Positions 1 to 8,635 of a stretch of DNA of 64,000 bases are shown here, piece by piece (the first letter of the stretch is position 1; every line of letters starts with the position of its first letter). The position numbers were made by a program, and so were the translations under genes. This DNA is from Solirubrobacteraceae bacterium (GTDB taxonomy: Bacteria > Actinomycetota > Thermoleophilia > Solirubrobacterales > Solirubrobacteraceae). Below the pieces are notes generated by a model. It was not told the origin of the DNA. It saw only the letters and a list, made by a program, of their open reading frames with translations, and did not search any database. The stretch spans positions 105,787 to 169,786 of the forward strand of contig JAJCYD010000038.1 in the NCBI GenBank assembly GCA_029263125.1, given 5' to 3'.

Positions 1-1
1 C

Positions 2-145
2 TGCCCCAATCCCTGGGTCGCCATGGCCGTCTGGCGTCGCGCGCCGGTGGCGCTGGCCGGCGAGATCGCAGAGCTGCTCACACCCGCGGTGCTGGCGGAC
101 CTGCATCGTGTCCTCGGCGTGATGCGCGACGCCACGGCGAGATGA
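2..145 (+). CDS. C-terminal end of an unrecognised protein
   Basis: The frame is open from the left edge and closes at TGA 143-145, giving the last 47 residues of a protein that begins outside the window. The tail is helical and mixed in composition (APVALAGEIAELLTPAVLAD), with no motif I can assign. The stop overlaps the ATG of the next gene in an ATGA arrangement, so the two are probably co-transcribed and translationally coupled. The function is not recognisable from this fragment. Confidence 0.5.
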   Translation, partial: CPNPWVAMAVWRRAPVALAGEIAELLTPAVLADLHRVLGVMRDATAR

Positions 146-1182
146 GCACGCTGACGCGCGGGGTGCGCTACGTCAGCCTGCCCGAGCCACGGGAGCACAC
201 GGCCTACCGGGCCGCCTCCGAGGAGATCGAGGCATTGCTGTGCGAGCTTCCGGGGTTTGTGGCTCTGTACCGCCTCGGCTCGGTGCGCCATCCGGGAATC
301 TCGGACCTCGACCGCATCGCGGTGGTCCGCGCTGCCGATCGGGTGCCGTCGATCTGGCCGCGGCTGTCGGCGGACGCGCGCTACATCGCCATGCACGGTC
401 CGTTTCTCGTTGACGCCGACACGTTCACGGCCCATCGCTGGTTCACGCATCTCGCGGGGCTCGAGCTCGTCGCGGGCGACGGCCCGGCCATCGAGCAGCC
501 GTCCGATCCCGATCGCTGCGACCTGCATCTGGCTGCCGAGGGCCTCGCGTTGCTGGCGATCAAGCTCGTACAGCATGCGCGCACCGGGCGCGTCAAGGTG
601 CGCTCGACGCTGTGTGAGTTCCACGCGATGCGCTTCTCACTTCGGCTCGCCGGCCTGGACGCGGAGGCGGCGCCGCGCGCGTTCGCGTTCGTCGACGCCG
701 TCCGAGACACGCGGCAGGCATGGTTCGCCGGCCCGCGGCCGGGATCCGGGGCGACGGCGGCGCGGCTGATGGCCGATGCGCCGGCGGCGGTGCTGGACGC
801 ACTGCTCGCTCTGGACCGCCGCCTGATCGACGCCATTTCCCTGGCGGACGGCGCCGACGTCGCCCTGCGGGGATCGGTCAGTCCGGTGCGGCTGGTCGCG
901 TGCGGCGAGCCACAGATCCACGAGGCGCTCGCGGCGACGGTGAGGCCTGCACCCGGCGCCGCGCTGATCGGACGCGTCCGGCGACTCGGGGCGCTGCGCT
1001 GGAGGACGTCGAGCGTGCGCCTGCCGATGCCACCGCACGTGCTCGCGCTGCTGACGCAGACGCGCGAGGGCGCCACCGAGCTTCACCGGACCCGCCGCAG
1101 GGTGATCAGCGACTACGCGCGCTTCCTGGGCACGCGCGGCCAGGGCTACTCGCAGATCGGCCTGGGCGGGCCGTTCGCGTGA
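142..1182 (+). CDS. Nucleotidyltransferase-fold-like protein, function unknown
   Basis: This 346-residue protein has no membrane segment or signal peptide. Around residues 46-57 it reads GSVRHPGISDLD, which matches the glycine-serine turn followed by an Asp-x-Asp pair seen in nucleotidyltransferase-fold proteins. A third catalytic acid cannot be placed with certainty. The gene sits between ATGA and GTGA overlaps, upstream of a GT4 glycosyltransferase and at the edge of a polysaccharide locus, so a role in activating or modifying a sugar is possible. The family assignment rests on one motif only. Confidence 0.55.
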   Translation: MSTLTRGVRYVSLPEPREHTAYRAASEEIEALLCELPGFVALYRLGSVRHPGISDLDRIAVVRAADRVPSIWPRLSADARYIAMHGPFLVDADTFTAHRWFTHLAGLELVAGDGPAIEQPSDPDRCDLHLAAEGLALLAIKLVQHARTGRVKVRSTLCEFHAMRFSLRLAGLDAEAAPRAFAFVDAVRDTRQAWFAGPRPGSGATAARLMADAPAAVLDALLALDRRLIDAISLADGADVALRGSVSPVRLVACGEPQIHEALAATVRPAPGAALIGRVRRLGALRWRTSSVRLPMPPHVLALLTQTREGATELHRTRRRVISDYARFLGTRGQGYSQIGLGGPFA

Positions 1183-2300
1183 GCGCGGCGCCCATGTCGG
1201 TCGTCCACGTGATCTGGGACGGGCGGATCGGCGGCATCGAGCGTCTCGTCCATCAGATGGCTCGCTGCCAGGTCGCGGCGGGCCTGCACGTGGTCGTGGC
1301 CTTCGCGCGGCCCGTCGGGGTGTTCGCCGACGCGCTCTCACGGGACGGCATCGATGTGCTCGACCTCCGTGTGGGCTCGGGATATGGGCTTGGGCCGGGC
1401 ATGCTGCTGCGGGTCGCCAGGGCGCTGCGCGGCTTCGACGTCCTGCACATCCACGCCTTCAACGTTCCGCTTGGGATCGCCGCGGTGCTCAGCGGGCGGC
1501 CGGCGGTCTACACCGAGCACGGCAGCTTCGGCATCGGGCGCCGCTTCGGCGTACTCAAGCGCCGGCTGCAGAAGCTCTACCTGCGCCGGTCGTCGGTCGC
1601 CGTCGTCGCCAACTCGCGCGACACGGCGCGCCGGCTTGAGGCCTACTACGGCATCGCCGGCGAGCAGGTCGACATCGTCCTCAACGGCGTGGCGTTCGGG
1701 CCGGCGGCCGAGCAGCCGGCACGCGAACAGGCGGGCCTCGTCGTCGGCTTTGTCGGGCGCTGGGCGCCGACCAAGCGGCTGGATCGCCTGCTGCGCGCGG
1801 TCGCGCTCGCCCGCCCGCGCGCCGACATGCGGCTGGTGATGGTCGGCGGCGGACCCTACGAGGGCGAGCTGCGTCGCCTGACCGCCGAGCTTCAGATCTG
1901 CGACGCCGTCGAGTTCGTCGGTCCGAGGATCGAACTCGACGAGCTCGTCGACGGCATGGATGTCATCGTCCAGACCGGGATCGAGTCCTTCGGCCTGTCG
2001 ATCGTCGAGGGCTGTGGACGAGGAGCGCTGCCGATCGTCTTCGCCGACGGCGGCGGCGCCGTGGAGGTGCTGCCGCCGGACGGCGTCATCGTCGATGGCG
2101 TGCAGGAGCTGGCCGACGCGCTCGTGGCGCTGTGCGGCTCTCCGGCGCTGGGCGCGCCGGCGCGGGCACTCCGCGCGGAGTGGGCGCGGGAGCGCTATGA
2201 CATCGCGAGCACCGTGGCCGGCTATCGCCGGATCTACGACCGTGCCCTGGAGAACGGGCGCAGCCGTCGCCGCGCGCGCAGGCCGTCGATGACCTCATAG
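1179..2300 (+). CDS. GT4-family glycosyltransferase
   Basis: This 373-residue cytoplasmic or peripheral glycosyltransferase probably transfers an NDP-sugar to a lipid-linked polysaccharide intermediate. The N-terminal Rossmann half has GGIERLVHQMA, the usual GT4 acceptor-side start. The C-terminal half has VGFVGRWAPTKRLDRLLRA and an E-x7-E donor motif (ESFGLSIVE, near residues 269-277). I chose GTG 1179 because it overlaps the previous stop as GTGA; ATG 1194 is an alternative start. The last 67 bases overlap the convergent formyltransferase-like gene on the other strand. Confidence 0.85.
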   Translation: MSAAPMSVVHVIWDGRIGGIERLVHQMARCQVAAGLHVVVAFARPVGVFADALSRDGIDVLDLRVGSGYGLGPGMLLRVARALRGFDVLHIHAFNVPLGIAAVLSGRPAVYTEHGSFGIGRRFGVLKRRLQKLYLRRSSVAVVANSRDTARRLEAYYGIAGEQVDIVLNGVAFGPAAEQPAREQAGLVVGFVGRWAPTKRLDRLLRAVALARPRADMRLVMVGGGPYEGELRRLTAELQICDAVEFVGPRIELDELVDGMDVIVQTGIESFGLSIVEGCGRGALPIVFADGGGAVEVLPPDGVIVDGVQELADALVALCGSPALGAPARALRAEWARERYDIASTVAGYRRIYDRALENGRSRRRARRPSMTS

Positions 2301-3925
2301 CGCTCGCCGGCGTCGTAGGTGTGCGTCGCGATCACGCCGTTCCTGCGGTCGGGGTCCATCCGCCCGAGCACCGTCTCACGGTAGTCGGTCGTCGTCAGGA
2401 CGTCGATGCGGTGCAGGACGATCGCGCTGCCGTAGCGCCCCGCGCAGTCTTGCGCAGGGCGCAGCACATCGGCGCCGTTGCGGAAGATTCGCCCGGCCGG
2501 TCGTGCGCGCCGCACGTCGGACACGACGGGGTTCATCGGATGAGCCGTCCACGCGGCGTCCGGTGCCGTCGCCCAGAAGACGAACAGCTCGTCGGTCGGC
2601 GCGGCCCCCGGCATCGCGATCGCGGTGAACATCCACAGCAGCTCCCCGTCGTCGAAGATCGTCGTATCGCACGCGTCGACGCCCGTCATCAGGACGCGCT
2701 CTCGCACCCACCGGTCGGGCAGCCGCTCGGCACGGAAGAGCTCGATCGTCTGCGCGGCCGAGGTCTCGGGGACCATGTAGGCCTGGCCGCGCCAGGCGAA
2801 CGCGAACGGATAGGACAGATGGTGATCGCGCTGCAGCACCACTCGCGCAGGCTCGGGGGCCGCGGTCACCGGCAGGGGCAGGCACGAGATCACCCCCTTG
2901 CCGTCGGCATGGCGAAACTCCTCGAAGAGCAGGTGGTCGCCGAGCACGAAGGGGTCGGCGTAGTAGCGATCGGCGGGTGGAGTGATCTCCTCGAAGCCTT
3001 CGAGGAACCCGCCGTCCAGCGGTGAGCCGTCGCGGCGTCGGCGGTAGGCCAAGAACCACTGCTCGCGGGCGATCAGCCGGCGCAGCCTGCGCGCCGCGAT
3101 GCCGCGCCCGATGCGGATCAGGAAGCGCAGCATCTGGCGGTTGGTGGGGCTGCGATAGATCGGCTTGTCGTAGGCGCACGTCTCGCGGTACTCCGGCAGC
3201 GCCTCCAGACGCTCCCACCCATGCTCGTGCAGCTCGCGCAGACGGCGGATGACGAAGTGCGCGCTCTTCCAGAAGGCGCGGTCTCGCCCGCGGTGCAGCG
3301 ACACGGGATGCGTCGAGGACCACGACCGGTACAGCACGCCGCCGCCGTCGAGCTCGTCGGTCAGGCGTTGCAGGATCGTCCCGGACACCGGGTTGCCCTC
3401 GTACATCTCCCAGAAGAACGGCGGTGTGCCGCGGTAGTGGCGGTTGTCACCGTGGTGAAAGGACCACACGCCGTAGCGCGCGGCGTCGAGGATCTCGCCG
3501 CGGATGATGTTGAAGCCGAATCGCAGGAGGACGTCGAGGTCGGCGGCCCGGATCGCGGCGATCGTCTCGGCGTCGAAGCGGTGCTCGAAGCGCCGCGGCG
3601 CGAGCGGCACCGTCGACAGCCGTGGGACGGCGGCGAACTCCGCGTCCACGTCGACCGCTGCGGAGGCATCGGTGCCACCCGCGCCGAAGACGCGCTGGTC
3701 CACTCGCTTGTAGAGCTTGTAGGCGATCAGCGAGCGATTGCCCCGCAGGCGGTCGCGCCGCGACCGTGGCGGGGGCGTCTCGTCGTTGACGACGAACAGC
3801 GCCAGCTCGCTGAATGCCGACGCCTCGATCTGGCGCAGGATCAGGGCTTCCCAGCTTGCCAGCGAGAAGCCGTTGACCATCACGCCGATGCGCAGCGGCG
3901 GCTTCTGCTCGGCGGCCGACGGCAT
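2234..3925 (-). CDS. Formyltransferase-like / GINT1-like two-domain protein
   Basis: This 563-residue protein is the last gene of the minus-strand polysaccharide operon. Residues of about 15-230 resemble the formyltransferase fold: GFN near 137-139, then HHGDNRHYRGTPP near 157-169, where an H/D pair and a substrate-loop proline pair are expected. Residues from about 285 to the end carry YYADPF and LLFEEF blades typical of the glucosamine inositolphosphorylceramide transferase 1 C-terminal domain. A role in formylating or transferring an amino sugar is inference. ATG 3925 lies 4 nt after the asparagine synthase stop; a GTG at 3946 would overlap that gene. Confidence 0.75.
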   Translation of the reverse strand: MPSAAEQKPPLRIGVMVNGFSLASWEALILRQIEASAFSELALFVVNDETPPPRSRRDRLRGNRSLIAYKLYKRVDQRVFGAGGTDASAAVDVDAEFAAVPRLSTVPLAPRRFEHRFDAETIAAIRAADLDVLLRFGFNIIRGEILDAARYGVWSFHHGDNRHYRGTPPFFWEMYEGNPVSGTILQRLTDELDGGGVLYRSWSSTHPVSLHRGRDRAFWKSAHFVIRRLRELHEHGWERLEALPEYRETCAYDKPIYRSPTNRQMLRFLIRIGRGIAARRLRRLIAREQWFLAYRRRRDGSPLDGGFLEGFEEITPPADRYYADPFVLGDHLLFEEFRHADGKGVISCLPLPVTAAPEPARVVLQRDHHLSYPFAFAWRGQAYMVPETSAAQTIELFRAERLPDRWVRERVLMTGVDACDTTIFDDGELLWMFTAIAMPGAAPTDELFVFWATAPDAAWTAHPMNPVVSDVRRARPAGRIFRNGADVLRPAQDCAGRYGSAIVLHRIDVLTTTDYRETVLGRMDPDRRNGVIATHTYDAGERYEVIDGLRARRRLRPFSRARS

Positions 3926-3929
3926 CGTT

Positions 3930-5771
3930 TTAGATGTTGATCTCACACCACGCTGCGAGCGTGCCGATCGTCCACAGGGAGAACGACGCGTTGTCTGAGC
4001 GCCCGGCGCGCAGCGGCTCGATCGCCGTCTTGGACAGCAGGCCCTCGGCGACGAGTTGCGAGCTGGCCGTCAGGCGGTGGGCGAGCAGCGGCGCGGCCCA
4101 GTCGGCGACCGGCGGGCAGAAGCCCTGCTTGGGCCGCTGGGTGATGTAGGCGGGAAGCAGCGGCTTGACGGCCTGGCGAAACAGCGCCTTGGGCGCGTAG
4201 CCGGGAACCTTGACGCTCTGAGGCAGCCGAAACGCCCACCGCGCCAGCTCGGGATCCAGCAGCGGCACGCGACCTTCGACGGAGTGGTTCATGCCCATCC
4301 GGTCCAGCCGTGTGAGGTAGTCGCCGAGCAGGTGTCGCTTGACCGCGACATAGGACATCCAGCCGAGGAAGTCGCCGTCGCGGGCACGCTTGTCGTAGCG
4401 CCGGCGCAGCGTGGCCAGCGGCGCCGCCGGTGAGCAGCCCGCGAGCGCCCGCTGCCCGGCCGGTCCCAACGAGCGGGCAAGGTCGTCGTCGTGAAATGGC
4501 CTGCTGCCGACGAACAGCTCGCCGTTCTCGCTGGCCCGGCGCGCGATGTCGCCCGCCAGTCCGCCCGCGGCCCGGCGCGTCGCCAACCCGGCGGCGCGCC
4601 GCAGCGGCCGGGGCACGCGCCGCCAGTAGCGCTCGTGAAAGCGTAGGTAGGTCATCCAGCGGTTGTAGCCGCCGAACAGCTCGTCGGCGCCGTCGCCGGA
4701 AAGCAGGACCTTGCCGCCGTCCTCGTGAACGGCGCCGGCGATCGCCGAGACCGCGATCCAGGTCGGATTGCTCGACGGCAGGTCCATCGCCGACAGCCAC
4801 TGGTCCAGGTCCGCCTGAAGTGACTCCTGCGTCAGTCGAAGGTCGCGATGGCGAATGCCGAGGTCCCCCGCCAGGCGCCCTGCCGCGTGCGATTCGTCGG
4901 TCTCAAGGCCGAAGGAGACCGAGTACGCCGTCAGCTTGGACGGGTCGGTGTGACGGGCGGCGAGCGCCGCGATCACGCCGGAGTCAAGCCCGCCCGACAG
5001 CATCATCGATATCGGCACGTCCGCCACGAGCGACGCCCCGACCGCCTCGTCGAGCAGCCGGCGCAGCTCGGTCTCGGGCGGCCCTTCCGGCGCGGGACCG
5101 CCGTCGAGCACGTCCCAGTACTCGGCGACCTGCACGCCGCCGGCGCCGACACGCAGCAGGTGTCCAGGCTCGAGCTGGCGCACCCCTGCGATCAGCGTCC
5201 GGTCGTCGTTGGTGTGCCCGAAGGACAGGTACTCGATGACCGCGTGGTGATCGAGGTCGCGCGACAGCGCGGGGTGGGCGAGCATCGAGCGCATCTCGCT
5301 CGCGGCGACGAACACACCGTCGCGCAGCGCCCAGTACAGGGGCTTGACGCCGAGCTGGTCGCGCACCGCAACGAGCTCGCCGGTCTGATGGTCGGCGAGG
5401 ACCAGCGCGAACATCCCTCGTAGGCGTGCGAATGCCGACTCGCCGAATGTCAGGTATGCGTGCAGCACGACCTCGGTGTCGGACTCGGTCTCAAAACGCA
5501 CTCCCCGGCCGGCCAGCTCGGCGCGCAGCCGGCGGAAGTTGAAGACCTCGCCGTTGTAGACGAGGGTGTAGCGACCGCTGGGGTCGGTGAAGGGCTGGCT
5601 GGCCTGCGGGTTGTCGGGGTCGATGATCGCCAGCCGGCAGTGCTCCAGCACGAGCCCGGCGGATGTCGCGACCGCCTCACCGTCGGGTCCGCGGTGGCGC
5701 ATCGTCGGCAGCGCCCACGGCATGGCGCGGCCGTCGCCACGCGTGTCGAACGTGACGCCTAGGCCGCACAT
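3930..5771 (-). CDS. asnB: Asparagine synthase (glutamine-hydrolysing)
   Basis: This 613-residue class II amidotransferase hydrolyses glutamine and amidates an aspartate-like carboxylate using ATP. The protein starts MCGLG, so Cys2 becomes the N-terminal nucleophile after Met removal. An Ntn glutaminase domain (about 2-210, with YNGEVFN and ESDTEVVLHAY) is followed by the ATP-pyrophosphatase domain with SGGLDSG. Length is normal for AsnB. It is embedded in the polysaccharide operon, 15 bp downstream of a glycosyltransferase. In such loci AsnB-like enzymes often amidate uronic acids or sugar carboxylates, so the substrate here may not be free aspartate. Confidence 0.92.
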   Translation of the reverse strand: MCGLGVTFDTRGDGRAMPWALPTMRHRGPDGEAVATSAGLVLEHCRLAIIDPDNPQASQPFTDPSGRYTLVYNGEVFNFRRLRAELAGRGVRFETESDTEVVLHAYLTFGESAFARLRGMFALVLADHQTGELVAVRDQLGVKPLYWALRDGVFVAASEMRSMLAHPALSRDLDHHAVIEYLSFGHTNDDRTLIAGVRQLEPGHLLRVGAGGVQVAEYWDVLDGGPAPEGPPETELRRLLDEAVGASLVADVPISMMLSGGLDSGVIAALAARHTDPSKLTAYSVSFGLETDESHAAGRLAGDLGIRHRDLRLTQESLQADLDQWLSAMDLPSSNPTWIAVSAIAGAVHEDGGKVLLSGDGADELFGGYNRWMTYLRFHERYWRRVPRPLRRAAGLATRRAAGGLAGDIARRASENGELFVGSRPFHDDDLARSLGPAGQRALAGCSPAAPLATLRRRYDKRARDGDFLGWMSYVAVKRHLLGDYLTRLDRMGMNHSVEGRVPLLDPELARWAFRLPQSVKVPGYAPKALFRQAVKPLLPAYITQRPKQGFCPPVADWAAPLLAHRLTASSQLVAEGLLSKTAIEPLRAGRSDNASFSLWTIGTLAAWCEINI

Positions 5772-5786
5772 CGCAGGTCGGCCACC

Positions 5787-6878
5787 CTACTGGGCGGCGA
5801 GATCGCTCAACCAGCGCGCGAGCTGGCGGTCGGTGTGCTCCTGGGTGTACTGCGATTCGTAGCGCCGGCGCGCGGCGCGGCTCATGCGATCGCGCAGCCC
5901 GGGCTCGCCGAGCAGCGTGAGGATGCGCTCGGCCAGCTGGGATGGCACGGGATCGTCGAGGACGAAGCCCGAGGCGCCGTCGATCACCGTCTCGGCGATC
6001 GCCCCACGGTCAGTCGTGACGACCGGCAGCCCTGCCGCGAGCGCCTCGAGCACCACGCGCGGATGGCCCTCCGGCTCGGCGGGAGGAAACAGCAGGTATC
6101 CCGCCTGCGCCAAGACGTCGCTCTTGCTCTGCCCGCTCACCGGCCCGCGGAACTCGATGCGGTCGCCGAAGTCGGCTGCCATGTCGCGCATCTGACGATC
6201 CAGCTGCGGGCTCTCGGGGCTGCCGGCGAAGATGAAGCGCGCCGTGGGCCGCTCGCGCAGCACCATGATCGCGGCCTCCAGCGCCTCGACGACGCCCTTG
6301 CGGCGACGCAGGTTGCTCAGGTAGAGGCCTGTCTCCCCGTGACGCTCGCCGGTGTCCAGCCGCAGGTCGGGCGTGCCGTTGACGACGACGGTGATCCGCT
6401 CTTCGGCGATCAGCCCCGCGAAGATCCAGTGCAGGCGCGAGCCCATGACAGCCATCGAGCTGACGCGGCGCAGCGTGCCACGGATCCACCAGCGCGCAAC
6501 GCGCGACTGTGCGTCATAGAAGCCGCGGAACTCCGAGCCTCGCAGGTGCGCCGCGACCTTCCATCCACGCGCCGCGGCAAGCCGGACGTACAGTGAGTCG
6601 CGCAGCACGGCGAGCAGGCCCTGAGACAGGGGCAGGTACACGACGCCCCGCGGACCTCGCAGCTGGCGTGCGAGGTCCAGCAGGCTGCGCAGACCGATCC
6701 ACACGTTCTGCACGTCCAGCCGGCCGATGTTCTGCGCGTCGCGACCGTCGCTGAGGTCGACGTGGCGCACGACGAACGCCTCGGCGAGATCCGGATTGGC
6801 GAGGACGAGCGAGGTCGAGATCGTCACACCGTGCAGGGGCGGCGGGAGTCCGCCGATGACCACCAGCCGCGGCTTCAT
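5787..6878 (-). CDS. GT4-family glycosyltransferase
   Basis: The product is 363 residues, begins MKPRLVVIGGLPPP and has an N-terminal HGVTIST loop typical of GT4 enzymes. The C-terminal half has LSNLRRRKGVVEALEAA (donor domain) and EPEGHPRVVLEALAAGLPVV, an E-x-E type nucleotide-sugar motif. It probably acts on the undecaprenyl-linked repeat unit at the inner membrane face. ATG 6878 overlaps the stop of the XRE/Wzy-like gene as ATGA, fixing the start and indicating coupling within the operon. Donor and acceptor cannot be read from the sequence. Confidence 0.87.
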   Translation of the reverse strand: MKPRLVVIGGLPPPLHGVTISTSLVLANPDLAEAFVVRHVDLSDGRDAQNIGRLDVQNVWIGLRSLLDLARQLRGPRGVVYLPLSQGLLAVLRDSLYVRLAAARGWKVAAHLRGSEFRGFYDAQSRVARWWIRGTLRRVSSMAVMGSRLHWIFAGLIAEERITVVVNGTPDLRLDTGERHGETGLYLSNLRRRKGVVEALEAAIMVLRERPTARFIFAGSPESPQLDRQMRDMAADFGDRIEFRGPVSGQSKSDVLAQAGYLLFPPAEPEGHPRVVLEALAAGLPVVTTDRGAIAETVIDGASGFVLDDPVPSQLAERILTLLGEPGLRDRMSRAARRRYESQYTQEHTDRQLARWLSDLAAQ

Positions 6879-8635
6879 GCGGTCACCCTTCGCGCGTTGA
6901 ACTCCTTTGTCACGACGGCGAAGACGATCCACGCCAGGAACGTCAGTCGCGTCACCTCGAACCAGTTCTCCAACACCGCCATCTGCAGCAGGACGAACAT
7001 GCTGACGGTGCTCGCGCAGAGCAGCGCCGGCAACGGATCGCCGTCGCTCGCCGTCCGCACCGACGTCATCGTCATGCGCAGGGTGAACAGGAACGCCCAC
7101 ACGTAGAGCCCGACGATCAGCGCGAACCCCAGCACGCCGACCTCCGCAAGGAGCGACAGATAGCTTGAGAACGGTGAGCTCAAGGCCCGCGAGCCGTCGA
7201 CGACCTCCGCGTCCAGCAGCTGCGGGACGACGTACTTGTCTGAGACGTCGGTCGTGTACAGGCGACCGTTGGTCAGCGCCTTGACGTAGTCGCCGGCGAC
7301 ATTTGAGCCCGACGAGGAAATGGCGGCGCGCGCGAAGGTCTGCCAGCCGCGGCTGGAGTACGTGCCCGGCCCGGTTCCCGTCAGGATGAAGCGCGCGTCC
7401 TCGGTGTACAGCTGCCCCACGACCTGAGCGGGGCCGAGGCGCTGCTTGACGAAACTCGTCGGGTCGCCGCGCGATTGCTCGATCGCGGTGCCGAACTTCA
7501 GCTCGGGAACGTTCTGGGCGACGTACACCAGCGTGCACAGCAGCCCTCCCACCGCGAGGATCCCGATCAGCGCACCTCGCCCGCGGGCGAAGCTCAACAC
7601 GGCGCCCAGCAGCAGGGTCGTCAGGAACGTCGTGATCAGCAGTGAGCGGTACTGCGCCAGGAAGATCACGACCATGACCGCAAGCAGCAGGAACGGCACG
7701 AGCTTTGAGACCAGACGCCGCCGCTCGAACGTGAAGATGCCGGCCAGCAGGCCGACGCTGACCAGCAGGAAGAACACGAGCTGATAGGCGTTCTCGCCGA
7801 AGGTGCCGGCGATGACGTCGGGGTTCTTCGTCGCCAGGTACTCCGGCAGCTGGACCCCGAAGGCGAGGACGAGCTGCAGCACGGTGATCACGACCAGCAA
7901 CCGCGACAGTCGCACGGCCGAGCCCGGGATCCACAGCCGGTGTACCGCGTAGAAGACGACGACGGGCCCGATGAAGCCGTAGAGGAACATCAGGGCGGGC
8001 GCCGGCTCGACCCGCGTGAGGTTCGTCATGGCCGCCAGCGCGAAGACTGCCAGGAACAGGAAGGCGATCACGAGCGCGGGCGCGGGCGCGCGTACCTGCT
8101 TGGTCGCAGGTGACGAGAACGCCGCCGCGACGCCGAGTAGCACGAAGATCGGGATGTCGACGAAGTTCGCCGCTCGCGGCAGGACCGACAGCAGCTCGGT
8201 GAACGCCCGGATCACGAGCAGCAGCGTCAGCGAGCCAAGCACGAGCACGGTCGGGAACCTCGCGCCGGGAGCAGTCCGCTCGGGCTCGGCGGCGCTGGAC
8301 GGCGACGGCGCGCTTGCCGCGATCGGGGTGCGCTGGACGGTCTCCTGAAACCAGCTCACGGGGCGTCCGGTCGCGTCCGCGATCGCCAGCAGGTGGGGTG
8401 TGGCGTCGACGGCGTCGCGTTCCAGGCGTTGCACGTGCCACAGCGACAGCCCGATGCGGCGACCGAGCTCCTTGGCGGTGAGGCCGGCGCGGCGGCGTGC
8501 CAGCGCGATCCGGCTGCCGAGCTCTGGATCTGCGACGGACGCTTCGCCCGCGTTCGGGCCCTGCCTCCGGCCGCGGCCGCGAAGCGGGCCCAATCGTGAG
8601 CCGAAGGACCACGGGCCGGTCGCGGGCGTGGTCAT
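6875..8635 (-). CDS. XRE-type HTH fused to O-antigen-ligase-like membrane protein
   Basis: This is a 586-residue protein of unusual architecture. Residues of about 38-97 form a clear Cro/C1-type helix-turn-helix (ALARRRAGLTAKELGRRIG, then LWHVQRLERD). From about 130 on there are many hydrophobic segments (for example VLVLGSLTLLLVI and FFLLVSVGLLAGIFTF) and a large loop with the GTGPGTYSSRGWQTF region expected of Wzy/WaaL-family polymerases or ligases. The start is fixed by an ATGA overlap with the upstream glycosyltransferase, and the stop overlaps the next gene the same way. It probably polymerises or ligates polysaccharide repeats; the HTH may tether, sense or have lost DNA binding. Confidence 0.8.
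   Translation of the reverse strand: MTTPATGPWSFGSRLGPLRGRGRRQGPNAGEASVADPELGSRIALARRRAGLTAKELGRRIGLSLWHVQRLERDAVDATPHLLAIADATGRPVSWFQETVQRTPIAASAPSPSSAAEPERTAPGARFPTVLVLGSLTLLLVIRAFTELLSVLPRAANFVDIPIFVLLGVAAAFSSPATKQVRAPAPALVIAFLFLAVFALAAMTNLTRVEPAPALMFLYGFIGPVVVFYAVHRLWIPGSAVRLSRLLVVITVLQLVLAFGVQLPEYLATKNPDVIAGTFGENAYQLVFFLLVSVGLLAGIFTFERRRLVSKLVPFLLLAVMVVIFLAQYRSLLITTFLTTLLLGAVLSFARGRGALIGILAVGGLLCTLVYVAQNVPELKFGTAIEQSRGDPTSFVKQRLGPAQVVGQLYTEDARFILTGTGPGTYSSRGWQTFARAAISSSGSNVAGDYVKALTNGRLYTTDVSDKYVVPQLLDAEVVDGSRALSSPFSSYLSLLAEVGVLGFALIVGLYVWAFLFTLRMTMTSVRTASDGDPLPALLCASTVSMFVLLQMAVLENWFEVTRLTFLAWIVFAVVTKEFNARRVTA

Noticed and set aside
381..1341. Long minus-strand frames opposite the NTase-like and GT4 genes
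   Set aside because: Arg/Ala/Ser-rich translations without domains; typical antisense shadows of GC-rich genes.
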